Below the pieces are notes generated by a model, which saw nothing but the letters and a program-made list of their open reading frames with translations, had not been told where the DNA came from and made no database searches. A stretch of 64,000 bases of DNA from Mesorhizobium onobrychidis (GTDB lineage: Bacteria; Pseudomonadota; Alphaproteobacteria; Rhizobiales; Rhizobiaceae). Made by a program: the position numbers and the translations under genes. The stretch covers positions 744,001 to 808,000 of the forward strand of contig NZ_CP062229.1 in NCBI RefSeq assembly GCF_024707545.1, given 5' to 3'. Below, one piece after another: positions 17,284 to 26,238 of the stretch (position 1 is its first letter; the number at the start of each line of letters is the position of its first letter).

Positions 17284-20200
17284 CTAGTCGAGAAAAGGCA
17301 GCACCACAAGCGCTTCCGGGTCGAGCCCGTGCTGGGCGCATATACCCTGCGCCAGGGAAAAGTAGCGTTCGGCCTCGGCCAGATTGTCGAGGTCGAGATT
17401 AAGCGTTGCAAGACCATCATAGCACGGAAACAGCAGTTGCGGTTCGCCCGTTTCGCGGGCTACGTCCAGTGCTTCGTGGAACAAGCCAACCGCCAGTTCC
17501 GGACGGCCGTTGCACTGATGGATCTGCCCAAGCACGATCAACGGCACCGGCAGGTGCTCGCGCTGGTCGAGCGCCCGGTCGATCTCGATGGCCTTCTCGG
17601 CAGCAGGCACGCCCTCCGTTGGACAGCGATCCGTGAAAGTACAACAAGCGACCGCCAGATTGGCGAGAAGGCGCGCCTGGAAACCCAGATCACCAATATG
17701 GCGCGCCACTTCAAGACCGCGCCGACAGACCTCCATCGCCTGTGCCGGATCGATGGTCGTGTAAAGCACGCCGAGATTGGTGTAGCCGCGGCAGGCCGCG
17801 CCCAGTAGACCGGCGGCTTCGGCCAATTCAATGCTTCGCTCAACCTGACGCACGGCTTCACGGTTTCGCCCAAGGCGAGCCAGCGCAACAGCCTTGGTAT
17901 TGAGTGCCTCGGCGGTCACAAGAGTGGCATCACGCCCTACCTCGGAGACATGCTCCGTTGTCAGAGTGCGTACGCAATCCAACGCCGCGTCCGCCCATTT
18001 TGCCGCGAGAGCGTGGTCTCCGCTACGGAACGCCTGTCGGCCACGTTCTTGCCACAGATGCGCCTGCTCGATCGGCGCATCCGCTCCATCGAGGAGCGCT
18101 GCCGCTTCAGCATAGCGGGATTCTGCGTTGTCCCGCTTGCCGACGTCCCAGAGCAGCCGACCGATCTTACGCAAAACCCGCGCCGAAGCGACACGATCGG
18201 CTGACTCGCGGTATGCCTGCAACACCGTCTCGTAGTGGTGGTGCGCGATCTCGCGGCGGCCTACCGGCCCGCTCAAATCGGCAATGCGCTCTGCAATTGC
18301 CAGTTTGAGCGGTGTTTGCCCGATCGCGTCCAACGCAGTCAGTGCTCGCTCGTAGAAACGAAGGGCGTCGTCGTTGGCGTATATTGTGCGAGCGCGATCG
18401 CCCGCCGCCTGCAGGTAATGCGCGCCCCTCTCCCGCTCGGCGCTCTGTGCGAAATGATGACCGAGCACGGTCAAATCCTCGAGCCGTTCCGGCTTGTCGC
18501 CGCACAGTTGCTCCAAGGCAGCACCGACCCGCCCGTGGATGTCGGTCCGGCGTTGCAGGAGCAGATTCTGGTAGATCACGTCCTGCAGCAACGTTTGCGT
18601 AAAGCGGTAGCTTTGCGACGAGACCGAGCCTGATCCGGCAACTTCCTCGATGATTTCCGCATCGCAAAGCAGTTCGCAGCCGGCTTCTAGCCGGCCGGGG
18701 TCGGCTGTCACGGCTTTCAAAAGTGTGGCATCGAAGCGCGGGCCGATTACCGCGGCTTCCTGGGCCAACCGGCGTACCTCTTGGGGCAGCCGGTCGACGC
18801 GAGCAAGCAACATTGCCTGGATAGTGGCGGGAATGCCGGTTGCGACTTCGCCCGCCACAGTCCGCCATCGCTGGCCCTCGCGCACCAGTACACCGCGATC
18901 GATAAGGCCGCGAACGATCTCCTCTACAAAAAGGGGGTTGCCGCCGGCGCGCTCGAGGATCTGGTCGAGAAGCCTTCCTGCGGAGTTTACCCAGCTCTCG
19001 CCGAAAAGCGCCGACAGCAGGCTGCGTCCGTCGTCACTGTTGAGCGGCGAAAGCCTGAGCGCTGTGTGACTGACCCTACTTGAGTCGAGCTGGTCGTTGT
19101 CCGGAGCCGGACGATGCGTGACCAGCAACATCAACCGCGTGCGTTCCAACCTGTCCATCACGAAACGCAGTGCCTCGAGCGACACGGCGTCGGCCCAGTG
19201 CAGGTCTTCGACGACAATCAACAGCGGCGACAACGCAAGCCGCCGTTCGATGATTGTGCGGACTGCGTAGAGAATTTGCCGCCGCAGCTGCTCGGGCTCG
19301 ACATGCTGCAAGGTGGCATCGGGGTCGCCAAGGCCAAGCACATGGTAGAGCAAAGGCATCAGCCGCTTCGCCTCCTCGCCCTGCAGGCCGAGATCGGTAA
19401 GCAAGCCTGCGAGCTTCCCCCGCATTTCGTCCCCATTGTCGTTTTGCATCATCCCGGCAGCGCTGCGCACCACTGCGCCCAAGGCGCCAAATGATTGTTC
19501 GCCCAGCGGTGAGCACGTGGCCTGCCGCACGGCGACGTTGCGAAAACGATCCTCGTCGCCGACGCGGGCGACGAACTCCTTCACCAGCCGCGATTTCCCG
19601 ATACCGGCTTCTCCGACGAGGCGGACAAGTTGGGCCGAGCCGCCGCAAGCCTGGTCAAGACTCGCCAGCATTCTATGGAGCTCCGCACTACGACCTATTA
19701 TCGGCGCGCTGAGGCCGAGCGCCTCGAGCCCACGCGCTGCACGCGGCGCCGCAAGCGGTGCATCCAGTCGATGGACGAGCACGCTGCCAGCCTTGCCGCG
19801 AAGCACGACATCACCCAGCGACTCGTAAGAGAAGGCATGCCGGGTCAACCTGTGAGTGAGCTCGCCTACCAGCACCTCACCCGGTGCGGCCAGCGATTGC
19901 AGGCGTTGCGCCGTATTCACTGTGTCGCCGGTCACCGAATAGGATTTGGCGGTACCGATGCCCAATCCGCCAGTGACGACCGGACCAGTGTTTATGCCGA
20001 TGTGGAGTAACAGAGGCGAGCCGGAGTGGGAGGCGCTTTCGCCGAGGCGCGCCGTCCGGGCGATCATCTCGAGAGCGGCGCGAAGCGCACGTTCCGGATC
20101 GTCCTCATGCGCGACCGGCGCACCGAACAAAGCGAGCAGTGCATCGCCGATGAATTTGTCGACGAAACCACCAAAGTTTCGCACGGCCGCCGTCAATTCC

Positions 20201-20583
20201 TTGAACAGTTCGTTCTGCAGCGCTTGCATCACCTCGGGGTCGAGTTGCTCGCTGAGTGTCGTGAAGCCGCAAAGGTCGGCGAACAGGACCGTTACCGTCC
20301 GGCGATCGGCGTCAGAGACGGGATGCAGCCCATCTTCGCTTTCGACGTTCGGAAGCAGCGACGGAGTTCGAGAAGGCGGCACAATGGTCCGGCTCGGTGT
20401 CGGAGCAGGTCGTTCGACGGCTTTTGCGGGCGCACCGACGCTTGCCCCACATTTCGGACAGAACTCGAAATCAGGTGCGCAGGGGTAGCCGCAACTGGCG
20501 CATGGCACGGGCTGGCGCCTGCCACACCTCGGACAGAAAGCGTAACCGCCCTCAACTTCGAAACCGCAGCCCGAGCAGTCCAT
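17284..20583 (-). CDS. Zinc-ribbon/class III cyclase/AAA ATPase/TPR signalling protein
   Basis: A 1099-residue cytoplasmic protein. Two zinc ribbons open it (CSGCGFE, CPRCGRR, CASCGYP, CPKCGA). A class III cyclase domain spans about 92-275 with VLFADLCGFT, DKFIGDAL and GDTVNTAQRLQ; the usual ATP-selecting Asp is Ser, as is common in this subgroup. An AAA/STAND-type ATPase follows with Walker A GEAGIGKSR and Walker B VVEDLHWAD, then TPR-like helices to the end. Such proteins are thought to couple ligand or partner sensing by the ATPase/TPR part to nucleotide cyclisation. ATG 20583 is chosen because GAGG lies nine bases upstream. The peroxiredoxin gene follows 18 bases on. Confidence 0.9.
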   Translation of the reverse strand: MDCSGCGFEVEGGYAFCPRCGRRQPVPCASCGYPCAPDFEFCPKCGASVGAPAKAVERPAPTPSRTIVPPSRTPSLLPNVESEDGLHPVSDADRRTVTVLFADLCGFTTLSEQLDPEVMQALQNELFKELTAAVRNFGGFVDKFIGDALLALFGAPVAHEDDPERALRAALEMIARTARLGESASHSGSPLLLHIGINTGPVVTGGLGIGTAKSYSVTGDTVNTAQRLQSLAAPGEVLVGELTHRLTRHAFSYESLGDVVLRGKAGSVLVHRLDAPLAAPRAARGLEALGLSAPIIGRSAELHRMLASLDQACGGSAQLVRLVGEAGIGKSRLVKEFVARVGDEDRFRNVAVRQATCSPLGEQSFGALGAVVRSAAGMMQNDNGDEMRGKLAGLLTDLGLQGEEAKRLMPLLYHVLGLGDPDATLQHVEPEQLRRQILYAVRTIIERRLALSPLLIVVEDLHWADAVSLEALRFVMDRLERTRLMLLVTHRPAPDNDQLDSSRVSHTALRLSPLNSDDGRSLLSALFGESWVNSAGRLLDQILERAGGNPLFVEEIVRGLIDRGVLVREGQRWRTVAGEVATGIPATIQAMLLARVDRLPQEVRRLAQEAAVIGPRFDATLLKAVTADPGRLEAGCELLCDAEIIEEVAGSGSVSSQSYRFTQTLLQDVIYQNLLLQRRTDIHGRVGAALEQLCGDKPERLEDLTVLGHHFAQSAERERGAHYLQAAGDRARTIYANDDALRFYERALTALDAIGQTPLKLAIAERIADLSGPVGRREIAHHHYETVLQAYRESADRVASARVLRKIGRLLWDVGKRDNAESRYAEAAALLDGADAPIEQAHLWQERGRQAFRSGDHALAAKWADAALDCVRTLTTEHVSEVGRDATLVTAEALNTKAVALARLGRNREAVRQVERSIELAEAAGLLGAACRGYTNLGVLYTTIDPAQAMEVCRRGLEVARHIGDLGFQARLLANLAVACCTFTDRCPTEGVPAAEKAIEIDRALDQREHLPVPLIVLGQIHQCNGRPELAVGLFHEALDVARETGEPQLLFPCYDGLATLNLDLDNLAEAERYFSLAQGICAQHGLDPEALVVLPFLD

Positions 20584-20602
20584 AGGACAAGACCTCACTA
20601 GG

Positions 20603-20639
20603 GGCCGTGACAGCGTGATCTCGCTACGCCTTCACGGCC
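20603..20639. promoter_or_regulatory. Inverted repeat upstream of the large cyclase gene
   Basis: GGCCGTGA (20603-20610) pairs with TCACGGCC (20632-20639), just upstream of the minus-strand start at 20583. It could be an operator or a leader hairpin. No T-run follows on either side. Confidence 0.3.
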
Positions 20640-20871
20640 AGGGTGTTGACAAGGATGAACCGATAGCTGTCGACCAGCAAGCGGCAGCGCAAATCGGCAT
20701 CTAGCGATCAGTGTGGGTCCTGTGGCAGAGCGCTGCCGATCGAGGCGGAAGCCGTCGTCGAAATCCCGAAAGGCATCAGCGTCAAGGAAGCGGCCGGATC
20801 AGACGCCAGAGGCTCACCGACAGATCGCCGTCGCTTGCGGTTGCGCACCAGAAAATCAACCCGAAGCAGGC

Positions 20872-22257
20872 TCAGGTCGCCTTGATCTCAGCCTGGCCGA
20901 TCTTGCGCCATCGGGCGTTTTCGCGAACCAGTTTCAGGTCGTCGGTCGTCTCGGCAAATGTCCGCAAACGGTATTGCCGGAGCAGGTCCGGGAAGAGCGC
21001 CCCTTCCGGCAGGCCGGCAAGCTGCTCGCGGACCGAGATCTTTTCATCGATGACCCGCATGCCCCAGGCATTTTCCCGAACCTGCAGCTCCGCAGCCAGA
21101 TCGCGCTCTTCCGGCGCGTTTTCGTCGAGCGCAGCCAGCAGGATCGAGTGGAAAAGCGCTACATAGCCAATCTGTCTCAGGCCGCCCACAACCCGCACGC
21201 GCGGCAATATGGCAAGAACGAGGAACACCAGGAACGCGTTCGGCAGCAGCACGCCCTCCAGCAGCGCCTGCCTGAGATGCGGCCGCTCGAACGGGATGGA
21301 AAGGCCATGCGGCCTGTCGGGCTCGACCAGGTGCCCGTTCTCGAGGACGAGCTTGCGCACGCGCTCCTCGCGGATGCCCCAGAAATAGGCCGTGGCATTG
21401 GGCAGGAAACGGCCAAATGGGCTCGATGCGGCCTCTTGCAAGGCACGTTCGAGACGCTGGCGTCTTGCGGGCTCGAGGAGCAGCCTGGAAAGAAGGCTGC
21501 CGTCATATTCCAGATGCCGCGCCATGGCAGCCGCGGCGAGCCGGTCATCGATGAAAACCGGCAGGGCCATGCCGGAACGATCCCAATCGGCGACCAGATC
21601 TTCGTTGAGGGCTGTCAGCGCATCGGCGGCGGTTCCAAACACCTTGTCCTGACTGGCAAGCAGCATGCCCAGCCAGCGGCTGGCATCCGTTTCGTCGCCC
21701 ACCGCTTCGAGCGCGCGCTTGTTGAGGGTGACAGGACCGGCCGCGCAGGCGCTTTTTTTGCACAGTTTGCGGCGACCTATGCCAAACAGGTTGACCTTGT
21801 CGTCACCGACATCGAGCCATCCCGGCCCCTCCCGGCCAATTGTCTCCATGGTCATCGTCGTCCCCATGAAAGCGAAGAAGGCCGACAGCCCGTTTTCGAC
21901 CGCCCCGAGCCAGGCAAGCAAGAGGGCATCGAAGGTGATCCGGTCCATCAGAAGCAGGCAGTGCAGGCCGGACTGAATCACCGGTCTGTGCTCGAACTCT
22001 TCGAGGGCCTTGCCGATCTCTTCAGGCTGCATGATCGCACCAAGGCGCTGATGCAGGACTTCGCGCAGGATCGAGCGGGCAGCGATCGCCGGTCCCGATG
22101 CAGGCCTTGCCACCGGCCGCCACAGATGGCGGGCGTAATCGGAAACCGGCGCGTTCCAGTTCAGCTCGATGTCACGCACGACTTCCGGGCAGAGCAGCGA
22201 CAGCACAGCCAGAATTTCGACTGGAGGCGTAGGGGTTGGGTCAAAAACGGCGGTCAT
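20872..22257 (-). CDS. Unrecognised 461-residue protein
   Basis: I do not recognise the family. The protein is predicted mostly helical, with a Cys-rich spot (RKLCKKSACAAG) near residue 175, a hydrophobic stretch (LLPNAFLVFLVLAILPRVRV) near residue 350 that could be one membrane-associated helix, and a charged C-terminus. There is no signal peptide. The start is the ATG at 22257. This reading is preferred to the longer plus-strand frame over the same bases because the latter is low-complexity Arg/Gln/Gly with no recognisable pattern. It stands between the large cyclase and a GNAT gene on the same strand with gaps of about 200-290 bases, so it is probably its own unit. Confidence 0.65.
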   Translation of the reverse strand: MTAVFDPTPTPPVEILAVLSLLCPEVVRDIELNWNAPVSDYARHLWRPVARPASGPAIAARSILREVLHQRLGAIMQPEEIGKALEEFEHRPVIQSGLHCLLLMDRITFDALLLAWLGAVENGLSAFFAFMGTTMTMETIGREGPGWLDVGDDKVNLFGIGRRKLCKKSACAAGPVTLNKRALEAVGDETDASRWLGMLLASQDKVFGTAADALTALNEDLVADWDRSGMALPVFIDDRLAAAAMARHLEYDGSLLSRLLLEPARRQRLERALQEAASSPFGRFLPNATAYFWGIREERVRKLVLENGHLVEPDRPHGLSIPFERPHLRQALLEGVLLPNAFLVFLVLAILPRVRVVGGLRQIGYVALFHSILLAALDENAPEERDLAAELQVRENAWGMRVIDEKISVREQLAGLPEGALFPDLLRQYRLRTFAETTDDLKLVRENARWRKIGQAEIKAT

Positions 22258-22450
22258 TGGTCCCGTCTAGCCGCTTGCGGTGCAAACGCCAAGGGAGGCC
22301 AGACTTGCTGGATGCGGCCGGCCCAGCTCGTCAACTCGATCAAATGGTGTGAGACGCAATTGAGCGTATCCTATGGAGTTCTCCATTGGCAATCGCCGAC
22401 TCGGCACGAATTGTCAGATTGGCTAAACAGCCAAGGCCAAACAGCGGATC

Positions 22451-22975
22451 TTAGAACCGCAGCCGGGCCATGCTCAGGAGGTCGTGGTACTGCCCGTCAG
22501 TAAAACCAGCCTTCACATGCCGGCCTTCGACCTCGAAGCCGTGACTTGTGTAGAGACGGATGGCCGGCTCGTTGTCGGCATAGACGGTCAATTCGACGCG
22601 CTTCAGGGCGCGCCAGTTGTCGGCCACGTCAAGCAGCGCGCCAAGTATGGCAGAGCCGATGCCCTTGCCAACAAAGGCATCGTCAAGGCCGATATTGATC
22701 TCGCCGATATGCGAACGGCGCGGCGAACCCTGCACGACCAGGCTGCCATGGCCGACGACCTTGCCGTCCAACTCCGCCACGATCCAGGTGGTTTCCTGGC
22801 CGGACTTGGCGATGCGCCGCTCCACCTGCTCCACCATCTCGAAGGGCATCCTCAACGTGCCCCAACGGAAGCCCGGCATGTTGAAGATAGCGCAAAGCGC
22901 CTCCGCATCGCTTGGCCGGACGGACCGGAGCTGCGGCTGGATTTTCTCGGAGGATGGCGAGGTCGTGCTGGTCAT
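22451..22975 (-). CDS. GNAT-family N-acetyltransferase
   Basis: A 174-residue GNAT protein. Motif A, the acetyl-CoA pyrophosphate loop, is DAFVGKGIGSAILGALL near residue 104, followed by the ELTVYADNEPAIRLYTSHGFEVEG block typical of ribosomal-protein or small-molecule N-acetyltransferases. The beginning LRSVRPSDAEALCAIF fits the family start. The ATG at 22975 is preferred; a GTG at 23014 would add a tail without similarity. The acceptor substrate cannot be predicted. Confidence 0.88.
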   Translation of the reverse strand: MTSTTSPSSEKIQPQLRSVRPSDAEALCAIFNMPGFRWGTLRMPFEMVEQVERRIAKSGQETTWIVAELDGKVVGHGSLVVQGSPRRSHIGEINIGLDDAFVGKGIGSAILGALLDVADNWRALKRVELTVYADNEPAIRLYTSHGFEVEGRHVKAGFTDGQYHDLLSMARLRF

Positions 22976-23049
22976 GGCGTTCCCGGCGAAGGCAATCGGC
23001 CTGGTACGATGCACCGGACGGCAGCTGAAAATCCAGCCGTCTCTGCAAC

Positions 23050-23874
23050 CTATGATGCCGATTGCGAGCTAAAATACCGGGAAGCGGCGTAGAGTTTGAA
23101 GACGCCGCTGATGCCGATCCAGCCGAAAAGGGCGAGCCAGCACAATGTCCCGGTCGCCGTCCAGTCGATCCGGTGCACCGCAGCATCGGTGATGACGAGG
23201 CCAAGGATGGCAAGCAGGCCAACCATAAACTGCGCCAGGCCGAGCACCAGCAGTTCCTCGCGCGGCGCGCTTCTCCAGACGAGATAGATGCCGCCCGCAC
23301 CGGCGAGGAAGATGGCGCTGTAGACCTGAGCGTGGAAGGCATCGACCGGCCATGGCCAGATGCTGCTGAATGTCAGGGGGAACAGCAACAGGCCGACGCC
23401 ATAGAGCCCGAGGATCGCCGATTCCACCTGCATGTAGCCGCGCCATGCGGGGTTTAAGATCACGCCTTTTGCAGAAGGACGGGCCCTGGCCCGCCACAAG
23501 AACAGCCCGGATACCGCGACCGAAGCAAGATAGACCAAAAACCAGAGCCAGGGCGCTTTGCGCTCAAAGTTGAAATAGCCGAGATTGATGAACGAAGCCA
23601 CCGACACGATGACGGTGAAGATGAAGGCCATGACGAGCACGAGCCTGCCGGGCGACCAGCGATTCCAGAACAGCAGCGCCGCCATCACGACCATTTCGGC
23701 GGTGTAGAAGCCGCCGAGGAAGCGGGCATTGAACGGCGTGACGGCCCAAGGCCAGCGCGGCTTGACCAGCGTAGGCGCGAAAAACAGGCCGGCGCCTACG
23801 ATCAGCACGATGATGACCACCACAGAGAAAAGGCGCAGGGCCGCGGGAAATGGCGGGTTGTTGGATGTCGGCAT
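23050..23874 (-). CDS. Multi-pass inner-membrane protein of unknown function
   Basis: The protein of about 274 residues has seven to eight hydrophobic helices (for example LFSVVVIIVLIVGAGLFFAP, LVLVMAFIFTVIVSVASF, QFMVGLLAILGLVITDAA) linked by short loops, and no enzymatic motif that I recognise. Start ATG 23874 is chosen as the common-looking N-terminus MPTSNNPPF; an ATG at 23904 would add ten residues, and neither has a clear ribosome site. The GNAT gene follows on the same strand, 74 bases on. Confidence 0.72.
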   Translation of the reverse strand: MPTSNNPPFPAALRLFSVVVIIVLIVGAGLFFAPTLVKPRWPWAVTPFNARFLGGFYTAEMVVMAALLFWNRWSPGRLVLVMAFIFTVIVSVASFINLGYFNFERKAPWLWFLVYLASVAVSGLFLWRARARPSAKGVILNPAWRGYMQVESAILGLYGVGLLLFPLTFSSIWPWPVDAFHAQVYSAIFLAGAGGIYLVWRSAPREELLVLGLAQFMVGLLAILGLVITDAAVHRIDWTATGTLCWLALFGWIGISGVFKLYAASRYFSSQSAS

Positions 23875-24079
23875 GGGAGAGAGTCCCAAAGATGAATACC
23901 CCATAGACCATCATAGTGCCGCTAGCGGCCGGTGAAAATCCGCCGAATGGAAATTGAACTGTCACCAGGCTTGTCCATTCGAATGGCCGTACGGTCCGTT
24001 TCGAAGTAAGATGGAGCGCTCGGACCGAAGACCGGTCCGGTCAACACGCCCCGGGGGCGCATTTTCCGGAGCCTGCACG

Positions 24080-25495
24080 ATGAACGAAGCTCAGGATCTG
24101 TTCTCGCTTCTGCGGCAATCGACCGATGTCGATCCGCAGGCAATCGACGCGATCAAGCGAACCATCGCGGAGGGCAAGGACCGCGAACTTTGCCGCATCA
24201 ATGCGCCAGCCTTCGCCAGCAAGCATGGCCTCGACGAGGAACGCGCCATAAGCGCCTTTCTCCATGCGGCACGGGTGGGCATCTTCGACATTTCCTGGAA
24301 TGTTCTGTGCCCCGGCTGTGGCGGCGTGCTCGACACCAACGCCACGCTGAAGACCCTGCAGAAGGACGAATACACCTGCGCGCTGTGCTCCGAGGGCTAT
24401 TCGCCAACCCTCGACGAGATGGTCGAGGTGACATTCACCATCAGTCCCCGCGTGCGCAGGATTGCCGCCCACAATCCACACGAACTGCCGTTGGTGGAAT
24501 ATTTCCGCCAGATCTACTGGGCGTCCGGCGTCGATCTGCCGGAAGAGGATTTCGCGAAAAAGATAGAAGCGTTCTCGCTGGAGGATATCGAGCTTGCCCC
24601 CGGTGAAAAGGCGGTTCTGCCCATACAGCTTCCGTCTGAATTCATCATCGTCTTCGAGCCGGTCACCCATTCAGCGCAGTTCATCGACGGGAAGGGCGAA
24701 CCAACAAAAGAGCGCCGAAGCCTCTCTTTGGTCTTCGATCGCGACCATGTCCAGAACCAGACGCTGGAGATGCAACCCGGCCCGTTGCGCATTTCGCTGG
24801 AGAACAGGACCGACACCCGCGTGCTGCCGACGGTCTTCATCGCCGGCCAGCTATTGCATGATTTCCTGGGTAAACGCCGGCCCTTCCTGACCGCCAAGCG
24901 CCTGCTCACCAACCAGACGTTCCGCGATCTCTATCGCACGGATACACTCGACATCAACCAGCGCCTGAAGATCACCAGCCTGACCTTCCTGTTCACCGAC
25001 CTGCGCGGATCGACCGAGCTTTACGAGCGGGTGGGCGACCTTTCAGCCTTCGATCTCGTGCGCGAGCATTTCCAGGTTCTGCACGAGATCGTCGCGGCGG
25101 AGGCAGGCGCGGTGGTGAAGACGATCGGTGATGCGGTGATGGCGACCTTCGCGACGCCTGATCGTGCGATTGCTGCGGCCCTCAGGATGCGCGATGCCAT
25201 GCGTGCGCTCAATGACAAGAGCGGGCGCGACGATCTGCTGCTCAAGATCGGAGTCCATGCCGGCCCCTGCATCGCGGTGTCTATGAACGAGCGGCAGGAC
25301 TATTTCGGCCAGACGGTCAACATTGCTTCGCGGGTCCAGAACCTTGCCAACGCACAGGCGATCTTCGCCACTCGTGCGGTGGTCGACGACAATCTCACCG
25401 CCGATCTGTTGCACAGGAACGCGCTGACGCCCGTGCCCCACGAGGTCTCGCTGCGCGGCATTGAGCGGGAGATAGCAGTGTATACGATCCCCTGA
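24080..25495 (+). CDS. Class III adenylate cyclase with DUF5939 N-terminal domain
   Basis: A 471-residue cytoplasmic protein. Its first 280 residues match the DUF5939 type, including a rubredoxin-like knuckle (CPGCGGVLD and CALCSEGY) near residues 75-105 that could bind zinc. A cyclase domain follows, with metal Asp in FTDLRGSTE (about D307), KTIGDAVMA carrying the second Asp and the ATP-selecting Lys, the ATP-selecting Asp in QDYFGQTVN, and the transition-state Asn/Arg in VNIASRVQ. All key residues are present, so cAMP synthesis is expected. The start ATG 24080 has GGAG eight bases upstream; the longer frame from 23954 lacks support. Confidence 0.9.
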   Translation: MNEAQDLFSLLRQSTDVDPQAIDAIKRTIAEGKDRELCRINAPAFASKHGLDEERAISAFLHAARVGIFDISWNVLCPGCGGVLDTNATLKTLQKDEYTCALCSEGYSPTLDEMVEVTFTISPRVRRIAAHNPHELPLVEYFRQIYWASGVDLPEEDFAKKIEAFSLEDIELAPGEKAVLPIQLPSEFIIVFEPVTHSAQFIDGKGEPTKERRSLSLVFDRDHVQNQTLEMQPGPLRISLENRTDTRVLPTVFIAGQLLHDFLGKRRPFLTAKRLLTNQTFRDLYRTDTLDINQRLKITSLTFLFTDLRGSTELYERVGDLSAFDLVREHFQVLHEIVAAEAGAVVKTIGDAVMATFATPDRAIAAALRMRDAMRALNDKSGRDDLLLKIGVHAGPCIAVSMNERQDYFGQTVNIASRVQNLANAQAIFATRAVVDDNLTADLLHRNALTPVPHEVSLRGIEREIAVYTIP

Positions 25496-25540
25496 AGATT
25501 TGGCCCCTTAAGATTTGGCCCCCGAAGATTTGGGTCGGCT
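25494..25540. repeat. Three tandem copies of a 15-16 base unit
   Basis: AAGATTTGGCCCC recurs at about 25494, 25509 and 25525 (the third as AAGATTTGGGTC) in the gap between two convergent genes. It overlaps the stop region of the cyclase gene. No hairpin or function is evident. Confidence 0.7.
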
Positions 25541-25547
25541 CGGCCCC

Positions 25548-26027
25548 TCACACGCGCCTGCAGACAAAATAACGATCGGCGGGCACCGAAGGCGGTGGCG
25601 GGAGGCGTTGCAACAGCGGGTGATCGAGCGGCGTGCCGCTGACCGCGATGCCACCGACGCGAAGCAGGCGCGCGATCAGATCGGGGAGCCAGGTAGAGGT
25701 CACTGCATCGCGATCTTCATAGCCGGTGCCGATGTCGGCATGAACAAGAGCCGCGTCGATGCCAATGAACCTCTTCGCCGTCTCGCGTATTTCGCCGAGC
25801 ACGAGGTTTTCAGCTTCGGGAATTGAGCTGGCGTGTGCGCCAAGTTCGCGGTCGAACACCACGATCCGGCGTCCGGGCAGGCGCTCGCGCAGATGGTGGA
25901 ACGTCCGGCCATTGCCGAGGCCGAGCTCGAGCACCAGCCCTTCCATCTTCGCCACCTCGGGGCAAACTTGATCGAGAATGTCGCGCTGTGCGGTCATCCT
26001 GCTGATGAAATTCTCGAGGCGAGTCAT
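25548..26027 (-). CDS. Class I SAM-dependent methyltransferase
   Basis: A 159-residue small methyltransferase with the SAM-binding motif I LVLELGLGNGRTFHHLRERL near residue 31, an acidic motif II end (IVVFDRE) and motif IV/V-like ADIGTGYED. The short length and beginning MTRLENFISRMTAQRDIL match a conserved rhizobial family of unknown substrate. Start ATG 26027 is preferred; ATG 26081 would add 18 residues and has no ribosome site. It is convergent with the DUF5939 cyclase. Confidence 0.8.
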   Translation of the reverse strand: MTRLENFISRMTAQRDILDQVCPEVAKMEGLVLELGLGNGRTFHHLRERLPGRRIVVFDRELGAHASSIPEAENLVLGEIRETAKRFIGIDAALVHADIGTGYEDRDAVTSTWLPDLIARLLRVGGIAVSGTPLDHPLLQRLPPPPSVPADRYFVCRRV

Positions 26028-26238
26028 ATGCGTTTGTGTGTCCTGAAACCAGCTCAAGAGATCGGCAATGCCCGCGACCATAACGGTTCACGGGTGAAAC
26101 CCGAGGGCCCGTGTTAAACCCCGATCGCGTCTCGCCACATATAGAGGCGAACGATGAACACGGCAATAACCGAACAGGCTGCCGACAAGGATCATACCGG
26201 GTGGAGTCGGCGGCCCGGCGCGCGGCGGAATAGCGATC

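Noticed and set aside
20713..22503. 596-residue open frame on the plus strand
   Set aside because: It is antisense to the 461-residue minus-strand gene, reads as Arg/Gln/Gly-rich low-complexity text and lacks a ribosome site; high GC gives such shadows.
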